This document shows positions 46,559-59,004 of a DNA stretch of 64,000 nt, piece by piece. The first letter of the stretch is position 1. Every line of letters begins with the position of its first letter. Both the position numbers and the translations under genes were made by a program. Source of the stretch: Arcuatula senhousia (lineage: Eukaryota; Mollusca; Bivalvia; Mytilida; Mytilidae); assembly GCA_963971305.1 (NCBI GenBank), contig OZ020304.1:18024103-18088102 (forward strand). Reading direction: 5' to 3'. The notes under the pieces are model-generated. The model had not been told where the DNA came from. It was given only the letters and a program-made list of their open reading frames with translations, and did not search any database.

Positions 46559-47375
46559 GCGGAAGGTGGCAAGATGACAATGGAATATGTCCTAAAATAT
46601 ACGTTTGCTTATAGTATTAGTTGCCTTTCTTCTGTGTTCCCACAGAGATCGGTTGGTCGGGTCTTCTTTGTATTACCAAAGAGGCCGGTTCCTGAAGTGT
46701 TCCCATTTCGGAATTGTCGTTCTCATTGTAATCTAAATATTTGCAAGTTTAAACCAAAGAGTTCAGGGGGGTATATTTGCTGCGTATAGGGGCTAACATT
46801 CCATTAGATCTCTTTACTTGGCAAGATACGTAAAGGATCGTAGCTTTCATTGATCACCAGTGAAGCACGGGCTCGCCCATTAAAAGTGCATCGGCAGCTT
46901 GTCATGTCATCTTGTCTCCTTCTGTCTGCTCAAAAAATTCATATCTGTGACCGTATTCATCCACAAGCATTGACTTTCTTATACTTTACATTAACTGTTC
47001 AAACTCTTGGTTGCAAGTTCAAAATCGAGAACACGCATTAAAAAATGATACCGTTTCTAGCAGAGACTACAATTGTTGAAATATGTCGTATTGCTTAAGT
47101 TAACACGCAATGCTTGTCACAAATATATCATAGAATTTCAAGAGCTTATACCAAATTCCTGACTAATTCTGCTTTGGGTATTCATTGTATCATGTACATT
47201 TTCTTAGTATTGGATTAAAGAGAAATTATGGTTTGGAAAGACTTATAAACGAATATTTCATGAAACCACACGCTTGCCATACATTTTGAATTAACACGGT
47301 TGGTCTTTTTTGGTAAAAAGCTTGACTTGATGATTTCATGAAACCTCATGTTTACCAACAATATCTTAAATTAAT
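46559..47375 (+). repeat. Ngaro split direct repeat B1
   Basis: 817 bp, matching B2 at an offset of 1466 bp with about two differences seen ('AGAGGCCGG' against 'AGAGACCGG', 'TCTCATTG' against 'TCTCTTTG'). Non-coding; chance open frames recur in both copies. Confidence 0.9.
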
Positions 47376-47562
47376 AGGGTTTATCTCTTCTCAGGATAAA
47401 CCGATTTAATTAAAGTTGTCATGTATTTTTATTTATTGGCCGGAACCTGTTTAAAATTTTCCGTAACCGATCCTTAAGATACTGAATTAACGTCACGTGA
47501 CGTAATACATCCTTACGTCCTTCACTTTCATACGAAGCGGTGTGTTACTAGACATCAGAAAA
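47369..47562 (+). repeat. Ngaro split direct repeat A2
   Basis: Copy of A1 at an offset of 5427 bp, directly abutting (about 7 bp 'AATTAAT' shared with) B1. Confidence 0.9.
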
Positions 47563-48024
47563 CCCACCTCCATCCCCGTTCTTCCACCACTTTAATTAAA
47601 ATGTTGTACATATTTGTTTTTATTATCAGATACTGCTGTTTTGTTTTTATTTTTATTTTTAGGCTGTAGTACGTTATTATTGTGTCTATTTTTAATATGG
47701 TGAAGTCACATGAAATGCCTCATACAGAAATTGAAGTTCAGTGGACTTTTGGACGATGAAGAAAGTGAGAAAACAGAAATAGACTTTAAATCGATTTCAG
47801 CCGTCCGTATAGACTCGAGTCCGAATTTAGAGAACTGATGGTTAACTTTTTATGAGACTGATGAAGATCACTGATATGATGAGATAATTCTTCAACAGAT
47901 GAGGCAGTTTTGTTTAATAATTTTAATTATCAATTGGCAAACTTTAAAATATTTTTAATTAATTGTTCGAAATTAATATGTTGTTATTTTATTCAAATAA
48001 TAAAATTTTGTCACAGATTTGCTT
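47563..48024 (+). other. Unique spacer between A2 and B2
   Basis: 460 bp within the element that has no repeat partner. AT-rich, no open frame recognised. Confidence 0.6.
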
Positions 48025-48841
48025 GCGGAAGGTGGCAAGATGACAATGGAATATGTCCTAAAATATACGTTTGCTTATAGTATTAGTTGCCTTTCTTCTG
48101 TGTTCCCACAGAGATCGGTTGGTCGGGTCTTCTTTGTATTACCAAAGAGACCGGTTCCTGAAGTGTTCCCATTTCGGAATTGTCGTTCTCTTTGTAATCT
48201 AAATATTTGCAAGTTTAAACCAAAGAGTTCAGGGGGGTATATTTGCTGCGTATAGGGGCTAACATTCCATTAGATCTCTTTACTTGGCAAGATACGTAAA
48301 GGATCGTAGCTTTCATTGATCACCAGTGAAGCACGGGCTCGCCCATTAAAAGTGCATCGGCAGCTTGTCATGTCATCTTGTCTCCTTCTGTCTGCTCAAA
48401 AAATTCATATCTGTGACCGTATTCATCCACAAGCATTGACTTTCTTATACTTTACATTAACTGTTCAAACTCTTGGTTGCAAGTTCAAAATCGAGAACAC
48501 GCATTAAAAAATGATACCGTTTCTAGCAGAGACTACAATTGTTGAAATATGTCGTATTGCTTAAGTTAACACGCAATGCTTGTCACAAATATATCATAGA
48601 ATTTCAAGAGCTTATACCAAATTCCTGACTAATTCTGCTTTGGGTATTCATTGTATCATGTACATTTTCTTAGTATTGGATTAAAGAGAAATTATGGTTT
48701 GGAAAGACTTATAAACGAATATTTCATGAAACCACACGCTTGCCATACATTTTGAATTAACACGGTTGGTCTTTTTTGGTAAAAAGCTTGACTTGATGAT
48801 TTCATGAAACCTCATGTTTACCAACAATATCTTAAATTAAT
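48025..48841 (+). repeat. Ngaro split direct repeat B2 (right terminus)
   Basis: Terminal copy of B1. The match ends at 'CTTAAATTAAT' and the flank 'TTAAAGCACTACAG' follows. Confidence 0.9.
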
Positions 48842-48964
48842 TTAAAGCACTACAGTGATCAAATAAGTCAGCTTTATGTGATGATATATCACTAAATCAA
48901 TGATTGTTTGAAGTTTTGTGTCGATTAGCAATAATTTGGTTTCACAGTTTGGTAGTTTTGGTTT

Positions 48965-49100
48965 TATTGTTCTATATTCTTCATATGTTTGGCATTTTAA
49001 ATATTTTGGTAGAGCGCCTCTGATGAGTCTTGACTAGACGTAACGCGCGTCAGGCGAAACATAATTTATTGTCTGGAACTTTGTTTTCATTTTTATTATT
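48965..49100 (+). repeat. Dispersed repeat R1
   Basis: 'GAGCGCCTCTGATGAGTC', 'GACGTAACGCGCGTCAGGCG' and 'GTCTGGAACTTTG'. Confidence 0.7.
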
Positions 49101-49189
49101 AAGAATCGAAATATAGATTTTTATACATCAGTCGATATATGCTCATTAGCTATATGTCAGTAACAGCGACTCTTATCCATATTATGTTT

Positions 49190-50075
49190 TCAAAGTCGTG
49201 TTGCGTTTTATGCTACTACCGGCCCTTAAGATCGCAATGGAAGAGGGAGGTTTGGCGCGCCATAAAAACCCCACCATTTCATTTGAAATGCCTGTACCAA
49301 GTCAGGACCATTGCGATCTATAACTATTCCGGTGTGTTTTCAATGTTTTGTCTTTTCTCTTGGACATTGAGATCGATCCTCCAAGTTCGGTTATTTTGTT
49401 ATTACCTTTATTTTATTCTTTTAGATTTTGTGTCTTAGTTCTCTGTTCCATTTTTGGTGAACTTTTAACGATTTGATTTTTCCGTATGTTATTTTTGTGC
49501 TTTGTTCACATTGAATATGTACCATTTCTATATCAGAATTTTTGGTCAAAGCTTTTAATTGCCCCTGGCCTCTAAATATTCATTGTTCTATGTAAAAAAT
49601 GGGTCTTTCGCAGATATCTAATCTTGGGCCATTTTGTTAAAATGCAAATTTGATAAGTTGATGTCCTCAATGGCGTCTTATTGTATAGTATGATTTTTTT
49701 CGTAGTGGTAAAAGTCAGGACCATTGCGATCTTAAAGTTTTGCGGTATGTCGTCCTTGTTTTGTCTTTACCCTTGGACATTGAGATTGAACCTCCAAGTT
49801 CGGTAATTTTGTTTCATGTTACATTTTTGGCACGTTTAAAAACATAATAAGTTTGCACTAAATTTTGGGTCATTTGGTTAAAATGCAAATTTGATAAGTT
49901 GATCTATCCAATAGCGTCTTATTGTTTGTAAAGGTCTTTTCGTAGTAGTAAAATTCAGGACCATTGCGATCTTAAAGTTTTCCAGTGTGTCGTCCTTGTT
50001 TTGTCTTTCCCTTTTGGACATTGAGATTGATCCTCTAAGTTCGGTAATTTTGTTATTACTTTTTTTAACGACTTC
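49190..50075 (+). repeat. Penelope-associated repeat, three partial tandem copies
   Basis: A full copy at 49190-49420 is followed by partial copies at about 49710-49815 and 49950-50065. All contain 'AGGACCATTGCGATCT', 'TTGGACATTGAGATTGA'-type words and 'AAGTTCGGTAATTTTG'. 'AATGCAAATTTGATAAGTTG' recurs between them (49645, 49880), giving a ~240-bp period. Confidence 0.65.
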
Positions 50076-50189
50076 TCATCTGATAATGATCAATAAGAGT
50101 CACACCGAACCTTTGTTATGTTTTTATAGTAAAAGGAAATATTTTTGGTTTACATTTATATCTTTATTTATATTAAACAGAATAACAGT

Positions 50190-51040
50190 GATATAGACAA
50201 AAAGTCAAATTTTATTTGTTACATAAAAGTGTATGAGGTTATTAATGATACACATTATAAGTAGTAATCTAGATCAGGATCAGGCAGTGGCATCGGCACA
50301 TCAAAATTTTGTGTTTTAGCTTCTTTTTAAGCTCAGATGCCTATATTTAAATACAAAAACAAAATCCACAACGACTTTATTTTTAAATGTGTGGTTATAT
50401 CCTTCATAATGTGTTGATCGGTTATATAGACAAAAAATGGCGGGAAAATATCCCGGACTTTTTCAGTAAACAATTCAACTTAATTTCGAATGATTATATC
50501 TTAAAAAGGCAAGATAACACAAAACTTTTTATAAAAAAAATATGATGTCATTTTGGGTAGTTCTATCAAGTATTATGATCAAAAGTTTGCTCTTTTTTTT
50601 CACGTGCCACTACATCATTGCAATTTGTCTGATTCTTAGGTAGACACTAAATTGGTTACGGGTACAATGTTTATTAAAAAAACTACATAGAATAAATAAA
50701 GAATAAACAAAGACCTGTAAAGTTTTTGGCTTCAGTATTAACACATTTTGGTATAAATATATTTGAACTTCCCGGAGAGGTGAATATCTTACAAATGTTT
50801 TTTTTTATAAATTTACAAAAATTAAAAGGTAACCAGTATATATTGACTGAAAAGCTCCTATATTTCTTTTTTCTTTAATATTTGAATTCAACCGATTTTA
50901 TCATTTTTAGAGCAGAGTTTACATAGGAAATTCATCACCAAGGTCTTAATTATTGCATTAGGTGCATACACTTTGATTCCTTTCAATATTTCTCCATCTG
51001 TCTGAATTAATTGCCAAATTATGGTTCGTTGCTCTGTATA
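50190..51040. repeat. Dispersed duplicate of 63240-63690
   Basis: Shares 'TGTTACATAAAAGT.TATGAGG', 'GGCTTCAGTATTAACACATT', 'AATTCATCACCAA' and 'ATATTTCTCCATCTGTCTGA' in the same order. No coding content recognised. Confidence 0.65.
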
Positions 51041-52169
51041 TTTACAAGCTTTTCTTTATCCAAGAGACATTTCCAAAATAAAAAAAAAAATGTTTTAAAG
51101 CTACTAAACTGCACAAAATGCCTTAAAATGTATGTTTACTTAAGCATTATTTATACAAAATGACTGCTAGTTTATTAGGTTTCCCCACAACAATTTTAGC
51201 TACGACATCAACCATATACAATTTAATACAACCATATGATAATGATATTAGCCAACGTCACGATAAATCAAATAATCATGCGTAGTGGACGTAAAACGAA
51301 GTTGACAAAGTTTCAAGTGCACTCTTCCAATCATTTTGTATCAACTGGTCCCCAAACTTCGCCTTCTTTCAAGATATCATGCACAGATATCATGGATATT
51401 GTACTTTTTTCGCGAAGGAATCTTTACAACTTTGAATATGAAAATAAACAATAAGCGTCTAGGACATTGTTGTAGCCTTTTATAGCGGTGGGAATAATTT
51501 GGCTTTAAAACTCTGAATATGAAAATGACTAACGAGCTTCTTAATCAAGCTATGTTCTTTTAATAATAATAGGGAAAAAATTTCTTCAGAAATCTGAATT
51601 ACGAACTTTTTTTCTTTTCATTTTTTTAAATTTTATTTATCATAAATACTTTGGGTTACTTGATACATATACACACCTGTTAGTTGACCTCAAGGTAAAC
51701 AGCAAAGAAAAGTCAAGGCTTTGCAAAAATGGTATATGCTGTATGAAAATACGATTATTACGATTAACAATGTACAATATGTAACAAAGGAACAAACCAA
51801 AATGAAAGTAATGTCAACAAAGGTAACAACTAATGACCGACTATTTACTTAACGGGGAGCATGTTTTTTTTGTTCTAGTCAGAAAAAATACTTTTTTTAA
51901 ATGCGTCATGACAAAATATTTTTTTCATAATTAGCATTTTTATACAACAGAAATCCTTCTTAAGAATATCTTTTTTTCAAACCTTGGCTTCCATAGTATC
52001 TTTTTCATCAAAAATCATATTTAGTTTTTTTAGGAAAAAAACCAAGAGGTCCCCCTTTGATTAAAATCTCGGTACCTAGGAATGATATACATGTTGAAAT
52101 GTCACATCACATCAAATCAGGTCATACATGCACACACTTAATGTAGTAATTTTATAACGTATTCGATGT
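51041..52169 (-). other. 3' flank of receptor 2
   Basis: AT-rich. From about 51700 it resembles the flank of receptor 1 (6240 onwards). No other gene recognised. Confidence 0.4.
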
Positions 52170-53624
52170 TCATTCATTTGCAACTCGTAATTCAATGTCA
52201 ACATTTTGTTGCACTTTGCATACACATACACATGGCAGAATTTCTTTGACATTTTTGCGGATTTCTTTAGACAAAAGTATCAAAACAACATAGTCAATCA
52301 TGCTATTTAAAGCTCTCAGAAAGTGTGTGTCAATAGTTATGAGATATATTAATGGTGCAATCTCACTGACATCTGACATGGTAAGCATATAAACGTTTGA
52401 AATATTCTGGGGTAACCAAGATATTATGTTCGTGACTGAAAGAAACAAGAAAACTTTAAGCAATTTACCTGAGTAATTTCTCATTCTAATACCTGACTCT
52501 TTCAAACTTGTCGAAGTACTGGCCTGTCTTAGAGATTTGACAGATAGTATATTCATCACAGTGAAAAATATTATATGAATTGAACCATCTAATAATCTTA
52601 TTACGATAACAATGGCTCGTTGGAAAGATCCTGGTTCATAATTGATTTTATGGATTTCAAAGTAGAAATAATTGAACTCTTCAGCTAGGTCAGGTTTTAA
52701 GGGAAAAAAAGCAAGAGTTGGAATTGTTGTCAAACATGCCCAAACACATGAACCTATAAGAAACCAATTAAATTTAGTGTAAGTAACAGACGTTTTGCAT
52801 TGGAACGGCTTTGCTATTGCGATATAACGCTCGTATGATAACACACAAAACATGTTTAAATTAACCCTACGAAAGAAAATACCAATTGAGACGATATTCA
52901 CATAAAAAACCACAGCAGCAGCCTCTCTTTCAAACTGTGATGAAGTGTATAGCCCTAGCGTTGTGGCCACTGGGAGGCAGAGATCAGAAACAAGACTGAT
53001 AATGTCGGTCATAAGCAATGTTAAAAGATATCTATTGGCTGTGTTTGTTTGTATTTTCTTCGTCATTGTGTAAGCTACTATGCTGTTGCCAACTATAGAA
53101 ATTGGACAAAAGATTGGCAAGAGAAACGTGTTCTGGATATATTGAACCAGTATGTGGATCTGTAGAATATCATCTTCGCCATTTTCATTATCTAATGTTG
53201 TTATTATTGACGTGTTTTCAGAAGAAGTAGTCGTGTTGTAGAAAAGACCTGTTACATCAGATGGAGTGGTCTTTGTGGAAAGGTTTTCTTCGTAATCGAC
53301 GTTCATGACATCACGAACAGCGGCATGAGTGATAGGTTTCATTTCATTTAAATGGCCAATGATGCTAAAAGGGGCAATTTGCGTAGAACTTTTCTCCTCG
53401 TCTGTCTTGAAATAAGCATTTGCGATGAAAGGAAATTTAATGTGTGTGGTGGTGCCATCCTTTTCAAAGGCTTCCATATTATCTGATGACACATGTTTCG
53501 TAACCATCTCAATCAATTTATCTATGTTACGGTCTTGGGCAGATGTTGTGGCTTTCATATCGAGGCTTATTTGTCCTTCTACTTTATGATAAGTGGCTAT
53601 ACACATGACGAAAGCAAAACAAAT
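52170..53624 (-). CDS. Class A GPCR-like receptor 2, main exon
   Basis: Paralogue of receptor 1, open from a strong acceptor (TTTATTTTCAG then ATTTGT at 53624) to TAA at 52170. With the small exon at 60841-60818 it predicts 492 residues: signal peptide, Ser/Thr-rich ectodomain to about 165 with the same degenerate ~18-residue repeats, and seven membrane segments. Motifs: 'SIVGNSIVAY' (G-N of TM1 kept, unlike receptor 1), 'LLMTDIISL', 'SYERYIAIAKPF' (DRY variant, closer to canonical), 'IISWLPQN' and 'NSMIDYVVL' for NPxxY. It also lacks the TM3 cysteine. Differences are concentrated in the ectodomain and loops; TM2, TM3 and the start of helix 8 are most alike. An alternative start at ATG 53642 would lie inside the intron in this model. 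Ligand unknown. Confidence 0.85.
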   Translation of the reverse strand: MCFAFVMCIATYHKVEGQISLDMKATTSAQDRNIDKLIEMVTKHVSSDNMEAFEKDGTTTHIKFPFIANAYFKTDEEKSSTQIAPFSIIGHLNEMKPITHAAVRDVMNVDYEENLSTKTTPSDVTGLFYNTTTSSENTSIITTLDNENGEDDILQIHILVQYIQNTFLLPIFCPISIVGNSIVAYTMTKKIQTNTANRYLLTLLMTDIISLVSDLCLPVATTLGLYTSSQFEREAAAVVFYVNIVSIGIFFRRVNLNMFCVLSYERYIAIAKPFQCKTSVTYTKFNWFLIGSCVWACLTTIPTLAFFPLKPDLAEEFNYFYFEIHKINYEPGSFQRAIVIVIRLLDGSIHIIFFTVMNILSVKSLRQASTSTSLKESGIRMRNYSGKLLKVFLFLSVTNIISWLPQNISNVYMLTMSDVSEIAPLIYLITIDTHFLRALNSMIDYVVLILLSKEIRKNVKEILPCVCVCKVQQNVDIELRVANE

Positions 53625-53639
53625 CTGAAAATAAACAAA

Positions 53640-56600
53640 CATTCATTGTTAACAAAGGACTATTATTATTGATTTAATAAGTAGTGTATATAATGAAAAT
53701 ATGAAAATGAGGAAATTGGTAAACAATTGCAATGATTAACAGTAAGACTAGTTTTTATAGTTAAAACTTTCGTCTGGTATGAGAGTCTCTCTTGGTTATA
53801 TTTCCATATAATTTTTATTTACTTAAGGACTAAGAACTGGAATCTACTGAAATATAAATTACCTTTAGTAAAATAATAATTATCATTTATTACATGAATA
53901 TACTTTTACTGTTTTCTGATTGGCTTGAAAACTACTTTGGAGTCATGTTATTTCGCAACGTTGCACAGCTACAAGCTAAAATTTTGATAGCGCATGGTTT
54001 AAGCCTAAAATATAAAACAAAAGAAGAACTGCGGTCATGCGGAATCTGATAACTATTGGTTTTAGTCTAAAAATAGAAAGCAAAAATTCCTGTGTGCATT
54101 TCCCCCTCTCTATTTTATTTTATTTTTTAACATATCTGTTGATTGTAAATACAGGTGCAAATCTACTGCCGTTGTTAACGGCTCGGTAAATAATACATTT
54201 CTTCAGGTTGAAATGTAAAATCATGATAGCGACTGATATCAAAGTCATTAATTGTATAATATTAATAAAGCTGAGATAACTTTCGCCAAATTTTACAAAG
54301 TCTTGTTCCAGTCTGGCCATGTTAGAAATTTGCTACATATACAATGTTGATTAACATTTAAAGAATATGACTAAATACCAGACATCGATTTACTTTAAGC
54401 ACCAGGAATAAACAATTTAATCATTCAATAACATTGTTTTATCATTAAAGGGTTAGTTTTGACATATGGTCTTTTAAATTTGTCTAGAACAATGTTTTAT
54501 AACAATCTGCATGTTTTCCTCTCATATCTAAATGTATATATTACAAAGATATTGAGGATTATCTATTTGCCTACTCTACATAAGGGGTCTACCTGAGTTG
54601 CTCAGAATTTCTACTTAATAGCAAAAATCATATTAGTTTAAACGTTGAAGGTATCATGTTGGATGTCCAATAACCAACAAAATGATTAAAACAAACAAAA
54701 ATCAACTAGATCATTTAATATTTTCAAATTTATTTCTATGTAAAATATCGAAAAAAAAGTTTTATCTTTTATATTTATCTTTTAAATTTAACTTGATAAT
54801 CAATTAATCGAAATTAAAATCCTTTAACTCAAAAAAGCTTTTAATTATTTTTACTGTGAAGAAAGAAGTTGTAAACAAAAAAAAATAGCCATCATATTTC
54901 ATTGAAATAATTGTGATATAATTAAATAAATCACAGGTCATAATTTCTAAGCCCCCACTTGGTTTGCTAAAAGTGTAAATTAATGTGATTCTTTTGTCAT
55001 TTCTCTCTCAGCAGGTACTTGTCAGCTAAACATATATGTAATTAGTTACAGCTTATATGGTGTAAAATAAAGAGGAAATTCTAATTATCAATACCTGCAG
55101 GTGTCAATAACTAATATACAAACATTCAGAAACAACATTTTATGTATAGTACATTTGACAGCTGTTTACCAAGGGGAATTTATCAATTAAAAATCAGAAA
55201 ATTAATTTATACAGAAAACTATGACACCAAAAATAATCAATTATGAATAAATATCATGTCTGAGTTTCCCGTGTTTCAAATCTAGAAATCAAAAAAAGTT
55301 TTCCATTACCCATAATGGTATAGAAATAAAGATTATTACATGCTATAACATGTAGTAAGGGCATTCTGAAAAGAAAGCCATCTGTGCCCATTATAACTGA
55401 CTTTCTATTTATATTGCATTGAAGGGTCTTTAAAGAGTTCAGAGTATCCATTCGAGAAGGTTTAGTTGAATCAAAAGATGAGCCAACCAAATTGTATATT
55501 ACAAAAAAGTGGTACCTGATAGGCTTTTCTTTCAATGCAGTCGTACTCCATAATTGAAATCAGTAGAAATTTACCATTAAGGTCTTAAGAAAACTTTTTA
55601 TTTTTTATTTTTAAGTTATGGAAAATTGGAAATTATAAATACAAGACATGTATCTGTATTTGATTATCTTCCATGTAATTATTTTTGCATAAACGCATCT
55701 AGTGATTTTAATGAATTATTTTTTCTCTTGGGAAACCACTGTCAAACGGACTATTCAAGATCATTTTATTTTCATACTGCATTTAAAACAAGAACATAAT
55801 ACAAATAATAAATTGTAGCTTTTTATTTTTTTTTTTGACCAAAAAAAAAATATATTATTATTTCTAGAATAGCACAATTTTGCAAAATTAAATTAGTAAT
55901 TTCTATGACTTATTTAAAATGCCTAAATTAAGATGTATACAAAAATATTATATATTGACAAATCAATAAGAAGGGAAATGTTTGGTCAGTGTCAAAATGA
56001 GACTTTGTGGTATAGAGATATTTTGTGTAATTTAAAAGGACTGAGACAATTTTAAAAAATCCATTTTTCGGCTTATTTAATTGATAGAATTTAAAATGAT
56101 ATGGCATAACTAAGTAATGCAGTAGAAATCATATGACAAATTTTCAATTTTTTGAGAAATTTCCCTTTCATAAAGTTCAAACATCTTAACGAATAATCTA
56201 TAAAACACATGCTATTTGATATAATTGTTATATACCTATTTGATTATGCTTGTCTTTGTAATTAAGGAGTTTCAAATAAACATATTCCGTTAACTGGAAT
56301 TACAACTGGCTTTAATTTATAACATCATTTGGAGTTTGATTGAAGTCAGTGAATAGTAGGGATCTTGATCAGGTCAAGAAAAAATAGTTATAGAAATCCA
56401 TGATCAAATAAAGGTTATAACAAAATTATCGAACATGGAGAATCAATCTCAAATGTCCATTAGACGAGACAAAACAAGGAAAACATACCGGAAAATGATT
56501 GAAAACAAAGAATAAAGGCGTAGAAATATGAAGAATAGAAGTGGCATTACTAAATATAGAGAATAGGAAGAATAGATAAAAGGGACAAAGTTAATTAAAG

Positions 56601-57340
56601 GAGATCAACTAAATAATTACTTTCCGGGTTTATAAATAAACCATGTTTAAGAAGTAAGAAGAAGAAATTACCCCCTGTAAATACCCAAGAAAAATACTAG
56701 AATAATACATAATTATCAAGTTATTTTTAACAATAGTAATATCAAGAGAGACAACTCAATTAGATAATTTTCTAAATATTGAAGTTTTACATTTTATACT
56801 TAATTATCTCTTTTGTTTGAATTAAATATACTCAGGATAAAGAACTTGGAATTTTTTACTACAAATATTAGTATCTCCATTTCTCATAAGCCAAGCAAAC
56901 TTTCTATCTTTATCAAGTTTAGAAATATATTTAAAAAAAACACTTATATATATACATAAGAGATACATATTTATTGCATGTAAGTAAAACATGTTTCTCA
57001 CCCTCGATTTCACCTGAGTAACAGTACATTGCTCGTATGTTCTGTCGTAAACAGGTGATTTTGGTATGGTATTTGAAGTTTATGGTTGCTGGCTCTATAT
57101 TTACTTAAACTAAATCTATCACTTTCATTATAAACATCACTGAAATAATTTTTCTAATTTTAATATAGTTTTGAATGTTCACAAGATTGTAATTGTTGTA
57201 ACCAATAATTTTAAAACTCAGTTCTCAAAGTTTGTTTTTCAATTTTCTTGATATTATTATTGAATTGAGCTTGATCAAAATTAATCAGATTCATTGCCTT
57301 AGATTTATTAAAAATATTTTGTACTGAGTTTAACTAGAAG
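53640..57340. other. AT-rich intronic sequence of receptor 2
   Basis: The first ~150 bp past the acceptor is alignable with the receptor 1 intron (8655-8815). The remainder has no recognised feature on either strand. Confidence 0.4.
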
Positions 57341-57349
57341 CTTTAATCA

Positions 57350-58990
57350 TTTTCTATCATTGATAAAATTTCTTTACTAGCATCACGAGTTTTTTTACTC
57401 TTAAGTCTATCCCAATATTTTAACATGGATGATACTACCTAAATACAAAATGGATAGCAACCTAAGTCGCCATACAAGGCCAACTGATAAAATGTATCTA
57501 CAAAGACTTAAATTTAGCTACTCCAATGGAAGAGATTTATAAACTTTTTCAAACAGATGGTTTTAACATGCAAAAACAATCCCTGATGTATAAAGGAGCA
57601 CTGGTTTAACAGTATCGTCAAATATTAACAAAAATTTTCAGCATCTCAAGGAATGATTTAAAATGTTTTAGTTAATTTAATCATAAAGCTTTTTGGTGTC
57701 GGGTGTAAAGATCAATTAATGCAATATCTAAACTGTCATTTATACTAAATATAACACAAAGATATTTGTTTTGTTAAACATTTTCTATTTTCTGATTCAC
57801 TAAAAAAGAAATTTGCTTCGGGAATCTTACTCCCTTTATTAATATGATTATTTTCTGCAGTTAATATCAAGTCCCAATTGTTTACAGTAATCGAAACCTT
57901 TATTAGGTTCATATATAAGTTTACCTCAAAATGGCTTAAATCTAGATCGATTTTTCAGTATATGTACAGCAAAGACTGCATACAAAATTTGAAAATAAAC
58001 CGTAGCAGGACCTAGACATATCAATGTTTTATCTATTTTTAATTATATTTCGATGATGGGGACCATTATTTTTAAGTTCTGCCTTTTTTCATAATTGAGC
58101 AAAGCTGATTTTAGGTTAATATCACTAACACCCTTGCATGTGGCCTAAAATATTCTGGGACATTTAATTATAATCTAGCCAAAAGTGTTCACCAACATGT
58201 CAGTTGAGAGGTGCAATAGGGATATTTTGTCCTGATTCAAAATACAATTTGAACGCCAAAAAAAAAACTGCACCGACAAAACTGTGATATCTTCAACAAA
58301 TTTAATATGTGGATATAATATCTAGCTCCTACTATACTTAATTTGACTTGATAATTTGCCGTTTGAGCTGTACATATACTAAGATTGTCATAAAAAAATT
58401 CGAACTGTCCTTATGAACCTTAAGACTTTTTTTGGTGACATTCTTCACTTTGTTATAATTTTCATTTCTGACATTAATAAAAAATCATCAACATAAAGAA
58501 AGCAATTGATATATTAAGTGCCAAATGAAACTGGTCATCATGCGATATCAAATATCTTGAAGACATCATTAATGAATATATCAAAAAGGTGAGGAATAAG
58601 ATTATCTCCCTGAAATACACCAACATTTGAAGGAAAGGCTATAATCATTGATTCGCAGTTATTTTTAACCCGTAGTCTTATTTACCATGCATTGACTGTA
58701 GAAAAGAGAGACATTTACCACTTTTAATGATACTATTTAGCTGTTAAGTAAAGCAGGATGGAGCACAAAGTTAAATGTCGTTTTAGGTAAATAAAGCAAG
58801 TGTAAAACTTTGCTGACTAATTCAAATATTCTTCTATAGTAGTATTAATTTTAAAAATTTTATCCTAGGTTCTCAATTCTTTTTCAAACCAATATGTTCA
58901 TCTGCAATTAAACTGTTTGCTTTCAGAAATTGTTCAACTCTTCTATGCAGAATAGAGTTAAAAACTTTACCCAAACAGCTGATAAATGTG
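57350..58990 (-). pseudogene. Decayed LINE reverse transcriptase and 3' part
   Basis: Minus-strand fragments in broken frames fit a non-LTR retrotransposon: 'GVFQGDNLIPHLFDIFIND' (near 58620-58560, the RT block with G-x-x-Q-G-D), 'INCFLYVDDFLLMSE' (near 58500-58460, catalytic YVDD), and far downstream 'ALYGDLGCYPF' and 'SMLKYWDRLK' (near 57470-57400), a C-terminal pattern of these ORFs. Stops and shifts are too many for any long frame. It sits in the receptor 2 intron, on the same strand as the gene. Confidence 0.65.
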
Positions 58991-59004
58991 ACTCCTTTAT
59001 AATT

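Larger units (their letters stand above)
41942..48841 (+). mobile_element. Ngaro-type tyrosine-recombinase retrotransposon
   Basis: A ~6.9-kb element with split direct repeats: A1 (41942-42135), coding region, B1 (46559-47375), A2 (47369-47562), 460 bp of unique sequence, B2 (48025-48841). The contiguous B1-A2 block reproduces the junction expected of a circular intermediate joining B2 to A1. This layout, with RT and RNase H plus a tyrosine recombinase, no methyltransferase and an SGNH hydrolase, fits the Ngaro group of DIRS-order elements (established knowledge). A pair and B pair each show about two differences, so the insertion looks young. No target duplication is visible, as expected for recombinase-mediated insertion. 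Confidence 0.9.

Noticed and set aside
46541..48507. Short open frames repeated in B1 and B2
   Set aside because: They are identical only because the split repeats are identical, and they have no domain.
53606..53642. ATG at 53642 as the start of receptor 2
   Set aside because: The paralogue has no ATG there, and both copies have a splice acceptor just inside it, so this stretch is read as intron.
55500..55552. Possible first exon for receptor 2 (ATG, 12 codons, then CAG/GTACC)
   Set aside because: The peptide is charged and would not make a signal sequence, and I see no equivalent near receptor 1. The exon at 60841 fits far better.
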